Assembly (NCBI GenBank): GCA_050300015.1
Contig: JBNKWZ010000027.1
Location: 340,122-404,121 of the forward strand
DNA: 64,000 nt
Direction: 5' to 3'
From: CAYZQH01 sp050300015
Lineage (GTDB): Bacteria > Pseudomonadota > Gammaproteobacteria > Pseudomonadales > Cellvibrionaceae
This document shows, piece after piece, positions 44,959 to 53,598 of this stretch (position 1 is its first letter; each line of letters opens with the position of its first letter). Under the pieces are notes generated by a model. It was not told where the DNA came from and made no database searches. It saw only the letters and a list, made by a program, of their open reading frames with translations. Position numbers and translations under genes: made by a program.

Positions 44959-45487
44959 ACAATTTTTATATCAGCCTTGGCGACGTGTACGCTGGGGGCC
45001 AAAATCCATGGTCAGCTGTCAATCTTGCAGCACAATAAAACGTTTAAAAGGTTACCCTAAGTGGTTCTATCACTTATTAATAATAGTGCTTCTAACTGTA
45101 ACCAGCAGCGGCTTACTTATGGTGCCGACCTTATTAGAATTTAAATTGGATGTGGACGTCGCTTGGCGCCTAAGTGGCACTTCACGTATTTGGGCAGCAG
45201 CGTTACATACGCTGATTGGTTGGCTTTTACTGATGCAAACCGGGGCACTTTGGCAAGCCCATATGCGCTCAGGTTGGCGTAAAAAGCTCAACCGAGTCAG
45301 TGGCGCCTCAACAGCACTGGTCTTATTGCTGCTGGCATTTACCGCTGGCGGGCTTTTTTACTTGGGTCATGAAGGCGCACTCAACGCCGTTGCAATCGCC
45401 CATACCCTCTTAGGGCTGCTAATGGTAGGGTTTGCAATGTTTCACATCATAAAAGGTCGAATCATTCACGTAAGAAAACTGGCCTAA
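44945..45487 (+). CDS. Inner-membrane protein, possible b-type cytochrome, cassette 2
   Basis: A 180-residue protein starting at ATG 44945 with GAGG about ten bases before. A cytoplasmic-side N-terminus carries a CQSC pair. Four helices follow (WFYHLLIIVLLTVTSSGLLM; IWAAALHTLIGWLLLMQTG; TALVLLLLAFTAGGLFYLG; AVAIAHTLLGLLMVGFAMFH). His residues lie within or at the ends of the helices (YH, LHT, AHT, FHI), in positions that could bind b-type haem, as in DUF4405 or cytochrome b561-like proteins. It is the last gene of the Fur-linked cassette and the likely electron donor to the FMN-binding protein. Confidence 0.75.
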   Translation: MKFLEQFLYQPWRRVRWGPKSMVSCQSCSTIKRLKGYPKWFYHLLIIVLLTVTSSGLLMVPTLLEFKLDVDVAWRLSGTSRIWAAALHTLIGWLLLMQTGALWQAHMRSGWRKKLNRVSGASTALVLLLLAFTAGGLFYLGHEGALNAVAIAHTLLGLLMVGFAMFHIIKGRIIHVRKLA

Positions 45488-45572
45488 TCAGGCTTTCTGT
45501 GGTGATTGCGCTGGATCAATTTTCTTACAATATGTTTCGCAACTTACCAGAATCCTCCACTGACGATGCACT

Positions 45573-45604
45573 GGTCCAGGTCCAGGTCCAGGTATTGGTA
45601 TTGG
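45573..45604. repeat. Hexamer tandem repeats after cassette 2
   Basis: Three copies of GGTCCA are followed by two of GGTATT. The repeats lie inside spurious frames on both strands (VQVQV-like on plus, PGPGP-like on minus). No supported gene covers 45488-45900. Confidence 0.8.
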
Positions 45605-45903
45605 CTCAAACTGCGGTGGCCGACGGGTACGATAAAGCACTGAGCCCATCACAGCGTTCGTTTTTATATCTGCATTTGTGCACAGCGAATTACGGCCCTT
45701 TCTCGAAGAGGCCGTACGCTTATTTACGACCTGGAAATTGAGCCTACCTTGAAGTTTGAACTGAAGTATAAAGCGATTATTGAACCACTTTGGCGTCACC
45801 CACATCGCAATGCGATTTTGGGAAGCACATCCACTAAAAAATAATTGGACTTTCTGGCTCAGCCCGACACTGGCTTTTAGTGTTTTATGACCGCCAATAA
45901 AAA

Positions 45904-45935
45904 CCCAAGGCATCTAAACAGTAGCATGCCTTGGG
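45904..45935 (-). terminator. Terminator of katG
   Basis: Perfect 10-bp stem CCCAAGGCAT/ATGCCTTGGG with a 12-base loop. On the minus strand it is followed by TTTTTATT, 43 bases after the katG stop. Confidence 0.85.
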
Positions 45936-45977
45936 AAAAGGATACGCTAAATTGGCGCGGCAACGGTAAAGTTTAAA

Positions 45978-48170
45978 TTAAACCAAATCAAATCGGTCCA
46001 AGTTCATCACCTTGATCCAAGCCGCGACAAAGTCCTTCACGAATTTTTCTTTGGCATCGGTAGACGCATACACTTCGGCAATGGCACGCAATTCCGAGTT
46101 AGAACCAAACACCAAATCCGCTCTCGTTGCCGTCCACTTCAGTGTGCGTTTTGCTCGGTCTAGGCCTTCGAAAATACCGTTCTCATTCGAGGCTTGCCAT
46201 TGGGTACTCATGTCCAATAGATTCACAAAGAAATCTTGGCTTAAGGTCCCCGGCGAATGGGTGAGAAGGCCATGTTTGGCTCCCGCCACATTCGCACCCA
46301 GCACACGCATCCCCCCAACCAATACGGTCATTTCCGGTGCGGTCAGTGTCAGCAATTGAGCTTTGTCCAACAACAACTCTTCTGTGGAGACACTGAATTC
46401 GCGCTTCTGGTAATTTCGAAAACCATCGGCTATCGGCTCAAGAACCTCAAAAGACTCCGCATCGGTTTGATCTTGTGTGGCATCGGTGCGGCCAGGGTTA
46501 AAAGGTACGCTGATCTCGATACCCACAGCCTTCGCGGCGGCTTCTACCGCAGCACTTCCACCCAGTACAATCATATCCGCCAATGAGACCTGCTTACCGG
46601 TGTTGGCCTTTGACGTGTTAAACCCTTGGCGGACGCCCTCTAAAACGGCAATGACTTTCGCAACACCGCTTTTAAGATTGATATCCCAATCTTTTTGTGG
46701 TGCCAAACAAATTCGCGCACCATTGGCGCCTCCGCGTTTATCAGAGCCGCGGTAAGTGGCGGCAGAAGCCCACGCCGTGGACACCAGTTCGGCAACACTC
46801 AACTCTGTCGCCATAATTTGCGCTTTGAGCAATTCCACATCGTTTGCATCAACCAAATCATGGTCGACGGGAGGCGTGGGGTCTTGCCAAATCAAATCTT
46901 CACTGGGCACATCGGGCCCCAAGTAGCGGGCTTTTGGCCCCATGTCGCGATGGGTTAATTTAAACCAAGCGCGGGCAAAGGCATCCGCAAAGGCCGCAGG
47001 GTTTTCATGAAAGTGTTTTGCAATCTTCGCGTAAGCGGGATCTTCTTTTAAGGCCAAATCCGCGGTGGCCATCATGGGTGCGTGGCGACGAGTAGCATCG
47101 TGCGCATCAGGTACCGCTTGTGCCGCCGCGCCATCTTTGGGGCGCCATTGTTGAGCCCCGGCTGGGCTTTTGGTTAACTCCCATTCGTAGCCAAACAAGG
47201 TATCAAAGTAGCTGTTATCCCACTCAATGGGCGTGGGCGTCCAAGCGCCTTCTAGTCCACTGGTGATGGTGTGCACGCCTCTACCGGAACCTAAACTGTT
47301 TTTCCAGCCAAAGCCTTGCTCTTCAATGGCGGCCGCCTCCGGCTCTGGCCCCACATGCACCGGGTCGCCCGCACCGTGCGTTTTACCAAAGGTGTGTCCA
47401 CCGGCAATTAGCGCCACGGTCTCTTCATCATTCATAGCCATGCGGGCAAAGGTTTCACGTATATCCACCGCTGAAGCTTTGGGGTCAGGGTTGCCATTGG
47501 GCCCCTCGGGATTCACGTAAATCAAACCCATTTGCACCGCAGCCAAGGGGTCTTCCAAATCACGCTCACCGCTGTAGCGCTTATCTTCCAGCCAGGTTTT
47601 CTCAAGCCCCCAGTAAATGTCTTGCTCTGGCTCCCAAACATCAGCACGTCCACCGCCAAAACCAAAGGTTTTGAGGCCCATGGAATCCAACGCACAGTTA
47701 CCGGCCAGTATCATAAGGTCGGCCCAGGAAATTTTATTGCCATATTTCTGTTTGATGGGCCACAGCAGGCGACGTGCTTTATCCAGATTGCCGTTATCGG
47801 GCCAGCTGTTTAAAGGCGCAAAACGCTGGGTACCGGAGCCGGCACCGCCACGACCGTCACCCGTACGATAGGTACCGGCGCCGTGCCAAGCCATACGGAT
47901 AAAGAAGGGCCCATAATGCCCATAGTCTGCCGGCCACCAGTCTTGCGAATCGGTCATCAAAGCGAAAAGGTCCTGCTTGAGCGCAGCCAAATCGAGAGAT
48001 TTAAACGCCTTTGCATAATCAAACGCTTCGTCCATGGGGTCCGAGAGCGAAGAGTGCTGACGCAAAATATTGAGATTCAATTGGTTCGGCCACCAATCTT
48101 GATTTGTGGTGCCTTTGGCCTGTGTGGTACTGGCCCCGCCCGAGAACGGGCATTTACTTGCATTGGACAT
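45978..48170 (-). CDS. katG: Catalase-peroxidase
   Basis: Bifunctional haem enzyme of 730 residues removing hydrogen peroxide. The distal triad Arg92-Trp95-His96 lies in IRMAWHGAGTYR and the proximal His259 in GGHTFGKTHG. The residues of the Met-Tyr-Trp crosslink specific to catalase-peroxidases are Trp95, Tyr218 (GLIYVNPEGP) and Met244 (RMAMNDEE). The second, haem-free half starts near residue 430 and is complete. Length and motifs are normal. Its position beside the iron-redox island may be coincidental. The leader carries an AGATAATTTATCT palindrome that could be a regulatory site. Confidence 0.97.
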   Translation of the reverse strand: MSNASKCPFSGGASTTQAKGTTNQDWWPNQLNLNILRQHSSLSDPMDEAFDYAKAFKSLDLAALKQDLFALMTDSQDWWPADYGHYGPFFIRMAWHGAGTYRTGDGRGGAGSGTQRFAPLNSWPDNGNLDKARRLLWPIKQKYGNKISWADLMILAGNCALDSMGLKTFGFGGGRADVWEPEQDIYWGLEKTWLEDKRYSGERDLEDPLAAVQMGLIYVNPEGPNGNPDPKASAVDIRETFARMAMNDEETVALIAGGHTFGKTHGAGDPVHVGPEPEAAAIEEQGFGWKNSLGSGRGVHTITSGLEGAWTPTPIEWDNSYFDTLFGYEWELTKSPAGAQQWRPKDGAAAQAVPDAHDATRRHAPMMATADLALKEDPAYAKIAKHFHENPAAFADAFARAWFKLTHRDMGPKARYLGPDVPSEDLIWQDPTPPVDHDLVDANDVELLKAQIMATELSVAELVSTAWASAATYRGSDKRGGANGARICLAPQKDWDINLKSGVAKVIAVLEGVRQGFNTSKANTGKQVSLADMIVLGGSAAVEAAAKAVGIEISVPFNPGRTDATQDQTDAESFEVLEPIADGFRNYQKREFSVSTEELLLDKAQLLTLTAPEMTVLVGGMRVLGANVAGAKHGLLTHSPGTLSQDFFVNLLDMSTQWQASNENGIFEGLDRAKRTLKWTATRADLVFGSNSELRAIAEVYASTDAKEKFVKDFVAAWIKVMNLDRFDLV

Positions 48171-48261
48171 GGTGTTTCTCCCTTCGCGCTAACAGTACGT
48201 TGGCGTCGCTTGTGACTAAATATGGTGTTGGTTACGGAACAATCACAGTATTGAACATGAC

Positions 48262-48274
48262 AGATAATTTATCT
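48262..48274. promoter_or_regulatory. Palindrome AGATAATTTATCT in the katG leader
   Basis: A perfect 13-base palindrome about 95 bases before the katG start, with a further ATAGC-TTTTATCT about 30 bases beyond. The ATA/TAT-rich pattern is compatible with an OxyR or Fur/PerR-type site, but the match to either consensus is loose. Confidence 0.35.
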
Positions 48275-48926
48275 AATTTATTAACCCTAATAACTCAATA
48301 GCTTTTATCTAACGAATACCTAAAAGCTTCATCCTTTACTCCATGGCACCGGGTGAGCGACTTGTCCTCCGAATAATCACTACATGACCAAACAGACATT
48401 TTAATTTCCGCTATAGAAGGCGGCTAAAGGTTGCCCGTGATGGGCCTGACTTGCGCCGTTTCCAATTTTGAGGTGGCGGTATGTTTGGAATAATCATGCC
48501 ACATAGGAAGACACAAGACTCAGTTTGAAAAGAAGATTTGAACGAAGCACTGCTTTGACCCCGCGCTTTGCCTCTTCGTTCTACTCGGACTATTCAGCAG
48601 CTGAGTCGAGTTTTGAGTAGGACACCCAGCGACTTGAAAACGCCTTCAGCATCATGTTTATTTAAGTTGAAGTGGACGCCGGTATGGCTCCCAAATTGGC
48701 GGTTCTGCGCTATTCGACGATGCGTGTGGCTGGGCGACCTGGGACATGAGGCGGTGCTCAGGGTAAATCCGTGGTTATGCACATGCCCTATGTGAACACT
48801 AAACCGCGACCTTTTAAACCAATGCCAGTGGCTATATAGTAAATGACTATAGTAAAAGCCTATACAACTTCCCAGTGGATGGCTTTGGCCTCTACTTGAA
48901 CGCCCTTTATCGCAGTCAACTAGACC
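48275..48926. other. Intergenic region between katG and the DUF748 gene
   Basis: About 650 bases. A minus-strand frame at 48594-48782 (62 codons) has no ribosome site and an unrecognisable product. Nothing else stands out. Confidence 0.4.
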
Positions 48927-51900
48927 TCAATCGGAGACGCCAAGATCTAGCGGCAAATTCACATAATCTGGCTCTGCGTCTTTCACCTCTGCACTTTCTG
49001 TCAACACCACGGAGTCAGTTAAACTTGGCATGTGCGCCAGTATTGCATCACGAATGGCCAACGCACGTGCATCGGCTAATGCCCGCAATGCGGCTGGGGG
49101 TATTGTTTGCGCATTAATTAGCGTTTGAGTTACCGCATTCACATAGGCCAAAATATCCAATTCAGAACCGCCGCCTTCTCCTGCCGTTTGATGCGTTTGT
49201 TCAAGTATTTTAAGCTCGGGCGATAATTCTGCCTGCACATAGGCTTTTTCAACCGCCTTACGATAAGCTTTGGAGGTTTTTGCAGGTAATCCATCATCAC
49301 TCTTGGTGATCATTTTCAGTTGCGCATCCAACCGTTGTTTTTGCAATACGGGCCGGTCCACATCGTCGGCATAGACGCCCTTTAGTACCAATCGTAAATT
49401 AGGCCTTTGCTTCAAGGCGTTGCCTACTTTGTGAATTTTTTCTACTTCAGGGGGTGTGAGGTCTGCACGCCCTGGCTCGAAACGAATATGACCAATGTCT
49501 TCCGACTCACCACCTGCCAAACGCCCAAGCAGGCGAAAGGGTGAGGTGACAATACTGGTAAGCATTTGCGTTAACGCTTGGTGCACCGCCGTGCCATAAC
49601 CAAAGCTTGGACTATTAACATTACCCTTGACGGGTAGCTCAACATCAATATTGCCGTTGCTGTCTTTTAACAGGGCAAGCGCCAAATCCAAAGGTAGATC
49701 CACCGCGCCGGGTTGTTCAACTTTATCGCCAAGGTTAAGATCATAGAGCACAACTTTATTTTTAGCATTGAGGTCACCCCGCTGAATGGCATAGTCCAAA
49801 TTCAAATCCATTTTACCGCTTTTGATTTCGCGCCCCGCAAACTTGATTGTATAAGGGGTTAAGTAAGGCATACTAACATTGCGAAATGCCATCTGAATGT
49901 CGGTGGCCTCTGTGGGTGCCACGGCTGATATTCCGCCGTTTATTTGTACCCATCCATGATCACCCACCTGTCCTTCTAACGTCACCTCAGCAGGTTGGGT
50001 GCTGTCGGTAACCAAAGCCGAAATACCCCCATTCAGTTTTTGAATTTGCGTGTCAAATGGCAACGGCAGTGATCGATCCGCAAAGTTTGCTGCGCCGTCT
50101 TGAATGGTAATTGTCCCAATTTGAAGACTAAGCGCCGTGTGGATGTCCGTGTCGACTTGTGCATCGTTTGCACCATTGGCTTGCGTGTGTGTATCAGTAA
50201 TGCCGGATTCAGTCTCGTCAATTTGTGTTTCGGCCACTGGTTTTGCAAGTGTCGTGGTGGGTGGTACCAAAATGCGGTCAATCGTGGTAGAACCATCTGC
50301 CTCGATGGCAAAATCGGCATAAGGCTTGGCTAGGTCAATGGCCTCAATTTTGGTTTGCAGCGTAAAAGGCGAAATATCTATTTGACGAAACCGTAATGCC
50401 TCCCAACCCAATAGCCTAAGGTCTGTTTCTTTTTCAAGAATGTCCAATTGGTTGACTGCCATATTGAAAGCCAGAGTCAAGTCCTCAATTTTGGTAGCTT
50501 GAAGTGTCCCATCTACATTGAGTACACCTTGCTGCAACAAAACTTTGGCAAGCGGGTTGATGTAAGGTTGCGCCAATCTTAAGGGCAGTGACGCCAAGGT
50601 ATAGTGCCCCTGGAGATTTGCCAGCGGTAAAATGTCGAGTGAACCCTCAGCATTGAATTGTGCACCGGCGACCTCTACCTCGGTGTCATATTCAATGGCT
50701 TGCCCCGGAAGGTTAGACACATTGGTTAAGAGCAAGGCCATGCGTTCAACGGTCAAAGTCGCAGGCGTGGGCAGTGCTCGATCGGTAAAGTGTATTTGCC
50801 AACCCTTCAAACCCAAGGTGGTATTTTCAACGGTCCAAGAGCTCGCAGGCTGGGACACAGGTTGTTCTGTTATGTATTCTTCCGGCGAGTGCGCTTCACT
50901 ACTCACCGTTTCGGTCTGGCCTGAATCCGCTTGACTTACTGTATCCTGGGCCGATTCAGACGCCATTGAGGTGTTGATCAAATTTGCCAAATCAATTTCG
51001 CCATTTTCAAGTCGTTCGACCCATACACCCGCATCAATCAATTGAATGTCTCCCAGCACCACGGTTTGTTCGGGCCAGCGAAGGGAAGACCCTTGAATGG
51101 CTAACTGCTGTAAATTGAACAAGGGGTTGCCACTACGTGCGTGCGTGAGCGATAGGTTCTCTAAGGCCCCTTGAAAGTTATCGACGCGAAAAGTGAGAGT
51201 GCCGTCATCCGCATAGGCCAGCTGATAGTCAAGATCAAAATTCACATCGCCTTCGTCAACCTTAAAGTTGAGAATATCACTGAGATAATCAGACACCACA
51301 CTAAGGTGCGGCCCGCGCGTGGCAATTCGTCCCTCACTTGCCAGCGGGAATAGCGTAATCTCACCTTCCCAACGAACACTCGCGCCTTCACTGGTGACAA
51401 TATCAATGGTGTGACGCCCTTCCTCCCCCGGCAGGGTGGCCAGATCGTTCACATGAATATTAAATGGCCCGAATGGCTGTTCAAAGGTATTCATTGGCAC
51501 ATGGTCGATAAAGTCTACGCGCTGTAAGTGCAGCAGCAAATCACTCACAATCACACGAGGGGGGGCTTTATCGTTCTCTACTTCACTTGCGTGCTCCGAG
51601 GCATCCTCCGGTGGCGCCGTCTCAGCCCAGCGCTCAACCAAGGCGGAGAGGTTGGAAGCCTCATCGGAAAACCGCTCGATGCGCCCATAGGCCCCTAGCA
51701 GGTGTACCTCTTTAAAACTCCAGGCCCAGCGAAAAATACCCGTAGGTTGAAAGTTGATAACAAAGCGCTCAAATCCCGCCACCGGCTTTTGTTGCGCGTC
51801 GGTGAGCGCCAAACCCTCTACCGTAAGCTTGAATGTAAACGGATTAAAGGCGATTTTCTGAACATCCGTTTTGACATCCATACGCTCAGTAAGCGTTTTG

Positions 51901-52025
51901 CGCAGGTTAGTCTCCAATATTCTAGGCACACCGAAAAAACCGAAAAGCCCATACACCAGCAAGGCCAACAAACACCAAATCCAAGTTTTTTTGTAGTAAA
52001 GAATGTTTTTTAGGTACGGGTTCAT
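48927..52025 (-). CDS. DUF748/AsmA-like large envelope protein
   Basis: Start at the ATG at 52025 gives 1032 residues; a TTG at 52073 would add 16. One N-terminal helix (WIWCLLALLVYGLFGFFGV) is followed by a long periplasmic region. The DUF748 signatures are NPFTFKLTVEGLAL, then FERFVINFQPTGIFRWAWSFKEV and MPYLTPYTIKFAGREIKSGKMDLNLDY (about 770-800). A C-terminal OmpA-like segment follows (IRFEPGRADLTPPEVEKIHKVG). The family belongs to the AsmA/bridge-like lipid-transport superfamily and is thought to act in envelope biogenesis. A Glu/Ser/Gln-rich stretch (about 355-400) is probably a linker. Confidence 0.88.
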   Translation of the reverse strand: MNPYLKNILYYKKTWIWCLLALLVYGLFGFFGVPRILETNLRKTLTERMDVKTDVQKIAFNPFTFKLTVEGLALTDAQQKPVAGFERFVINFQPTGIFRWAWSFKEVHLLGAYGRIERFSDEASNLSALVERWAETAPPEDASEHASEVENDKAPPRVIVSDLLLHLQRVDFIDHVPMNTFEQPFGPFNIHVNDLATLPGEEGRHTIDIVTSEGASVRWEGEITLFPLASEGRIATRGPHLSVVSDYLSDILNFKVDEGDVNFDLDYQLAYADDGTLTFRVDNFQGALENLSLTHARSGNPLFNLQQLAIQGSSLRWPEQTVVLGDIQLIDAGVWVERLENGEIDLANLINTSMASESAQDTVSQADSGQTETVSSEAHSPEEYITEQPVSQPASSWTVENTTLGLKGWQIHFTDRALPTPATLTVERMALLLTNVSNLPGQAIEYDTEVEVAGAQFNAEGSLDILPLANLQGHYTLASLPLRLAQPYINPLAKVLLQQGVLNVDGTLQATKIEDLTLAFNMAVNQLDILEKETDLRLLGWEALRFRQIDISPFTLQTKIEAIDLAKPYADFAIEADGSTTIDRILVPPTTTLAKPVAETQIDETESGITDTHTQANGANDAQVDTDIHTALSLQIGTITIQDGAANFADRSLPLPFDTQIQKLNGGISALVTDSTQPAEVTLEGQVGDHGWVQINGGISAVAPTEATDIQMAFRNVSMPYLTPYTIKFAGREIKSGKMDLNLDYAIQRGDLNAKNKVVLYDLNLGDKVEQPGAVDLPLDLALALLKDSNGNIDVELPVKGNVNSPSFGYGTAVHQALTQMLTSIVTSPFRLLGRLAGGESEDIGHIRFEPGRADLTPPEVEKIHKVGNALKQRPNLRLVLKGVYADDVDRPVLQKQRLDAQLKMITKSDDGLPAKTSKAYRKAVEKAYVQAELSPELKILEQTHQTAGEGGGSELDILAYVNAVTQTLINAQTIPPAALRALADARALAIRDAILAHMPSLTDSVVLTESAEVKDAEPDYVNLPLDLGVSD

Positions 52026-52125
52026 AAGTAGAAGAAGAACGTCAGTAGCATTGTCGTTTGCCGCGCTTGGCAATCAGTGTCAACTAAACCAGCACGGCAA
52101 AGGCAGTAAGATGGTATGTGAAGTT

Positions 52126-52776
52126 CTATTCTGCGCCCAGCAAGGTGACCATGTCCACCATCCAGCGGTCAAAGGTAACCCCCAAACTGTGGAGGTTATT
52201 AACCCGGTTGTTCTCACGCCACTGGTTACCCACATCGGCCTTATCCGAGATCATCCCTAACACCTCATCGGTTTTGGCGTCAACCAACTTCATGGTGACC
52301 AATACCGTACCGGCCCCTTTAGAATAGGTTTTAGAGATGCCTATGCGGTCCTTGTCTTTCTCTGCCAAGGGGGCGATTTCCAACATCTCGGTTTGAATAA
52401 CCATATCGGCCGAAGTTTTATTGGGAGCCTCCATAAATCGAGTTTTGTCGAATAGTTCTTGAGTAGCGGATTCGGAAAAGAATTTTTGCATCGTGTCTTT
52501 GTCTTCTTCCGTTAGCTCCCATTTGTGATCAAAATCATTCATGCTGGGTTCTCGAATAAAGGTATTCGAAAAATCTAAGGGCTTCATGTAAATCGACTTA
52601 AATGCACTAAAATCAGTATTCGGTTTTAGATAGGCCGCATCCAAAAAGCGGCTTTTAATTTGCGTCAACCCCAAGGCCTTCGCAGCCGAAGCGACTTCAC
52701 TTTCGTGGGGTTTTAACGGCATTTTTGAGCAGGCCGATAGCAAAGTAATCAACATGAATAACGCTACGCTTTTCAT
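52126..52776 (-). CDS. DUF3313 lipoprotein
   Basis: A 216-residue lipoprotein from ATG 52776 (signal ALFMLITLLSAC, lipobox LSAC). Features fitting DUF3313 are a lead segment around YIKPNTDFSAFKSIYMKPLDF (here AYLKPN at its start), then an FFSESATQELF helix and a DMVIQTEMLEIAPL strand. GTVLVTMKLVDAKTDEVLGM and the closing FDRWMVDMVTLL complete the pattern. Function is unknown. It lies 100 bases upstream of the DUF748 gene on the same strand, so the two may be co-transcribed. Confidence 0.82.
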   Translation of the reverse strand: MKSVALFMLITLLSACSKMPLKPHESEVASAAKALGLTQIKSRFLDAAYLKPNTDFSAFKSIYMKPLDFSNTFIREPSMNDFDHKWELTEEDKDTMQKFFSESATQELFDKTRFMEAPNKTSADMVIQTEMLEIAPLAEKDKDRIGISKTYSKGAGTVLVTMKLVDAKTDEVLGMISDKADVGNQWRENNRVNNLHSLGVTFDRWMVDMVTLLGAE

Positions 52777-52856
52777 AATAAAGGTCTCTCGGTTACGAAT
52801 TGAATCAGGAATGACAGTGGCCTCGTCTTCTAGTGCAAAGTGAAAATGTAATTGAA

Positions 52857-53158
52857 TCAAGCGGCCATACTCAACAATATTATTAAAATAACCATAAGGT
52901 AATAAAAGTGCGCACGGTAAAGCGCCGCGAAATCAAAAGCGCTGCCCAGCAGTTGGTTTTGATAACGCATCAAACCGGGACCGGTGACACCCCCCCTGCA
53001 ATTACACCATTGGCAGTCGTATATTCTGCACCCGCTGCACCTGCGGATAGCCAAGGTCTTTCAACATCTGTTAGGGTTTTACGCATATTGATTGGTACAT
53101 CTCGACGTCCTCTTATGGTCTCTATTGGAAGTCCATGTCGATGTAAATGATCGTGCAT
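52857..53158 (-). pseudogene. Frameshifted small gene broken at a run of seven C's
   Basis: On the minus strand, an ATG at 53158 with AGGTAG upstream opens a frame with HDHLHRHGLPIETIRGRRD and AEYTTANGVIAGG. It stops early at 52970. Adding one G to the seven-G run (plus-strand C's at 52990-52996) carries the reading on smoothly: GGVTGPGLMRYQNQ, then a hydrophobic FYYLMVILIILL end to 52857. The product would be about 100 residues with a C-terminal membrane segment; I do not recognise it. The break could be a mutation, a sequencing error, or a phase-variable tract. Confidence 0.45.
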
Positions 53159-53238
53159 CGCCGATACTACCTATTTTGAGGGTTAGACCCGATCGCACCG
53201 GGTACTTGCAACTTTTCTCAAATGGCGCTGCCTAAATC

Positions 53239-53508
53239 GTGTTTTACAAGTCAATGGCGAAACTTAAGAATAGTGGTTTAATCAAGCACGGTTCCTATTA
53301 TGCCAAGACCTATGAAGAGGTACATAAGTTCAATTTCACACAGCGCATCCTCCAGGGCGGGATTGTTAAAGCCATAGCAACATGGTACACACTGAACACG
53401 GAGTATAATACTCAGAAGGAGCAGGGTTTTGATGGCCTCCGCAGCCGACACAAATTTTTAGGCGAACCATACGTCACCTCCAAAACGCGCGCAAACGGGC
53501 GTACATAA
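53239..53508 (+). pseudogene. Short hypothetical protein or transposase N-terminal remnant
   Basis: An 89-codon frame without a clear ribosome site. Part of it (FTQRILQGGIVKAIATWYTLN, ending in QGFDGLRSR) loosely resembles the helix-turn-helix start of IS3/IS481-type transposases. No catalytic part follows and no inverted ends were found. I call it a remnant with low confidence. Confidence 0.3.
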
Positions 53509-53598
53509 GTTGCCTTGGCATTGGATAGGGTCAAAGCCGAAAAGTGTCTTTCTTCTAGAGGGCTTCAGATCAAGGCATTTAATACCACGTAGACTGAC

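Noticed and set aside
45488..45913. 141-codon minus-strand frame containing PGPGPGP
   Set aside because: The Pro-Gly run is a by-product of the GGTCCA tandem repeat; no start signal and no recognisable domain. It also covers the katG terminator.
48594..48782. 62-codon His-rich minus-strand frame
   Set aside because: No ribosome site, no family resemblance, isolated in an intergenic region.
52195..52215. TTATTAACCCGG sequence like the end of the dispersed repeat
   Set aside because: It lies inside the DUF3313 coding sequence (residues VNN region) with no hairpin or repeat body, so it is a chance match.
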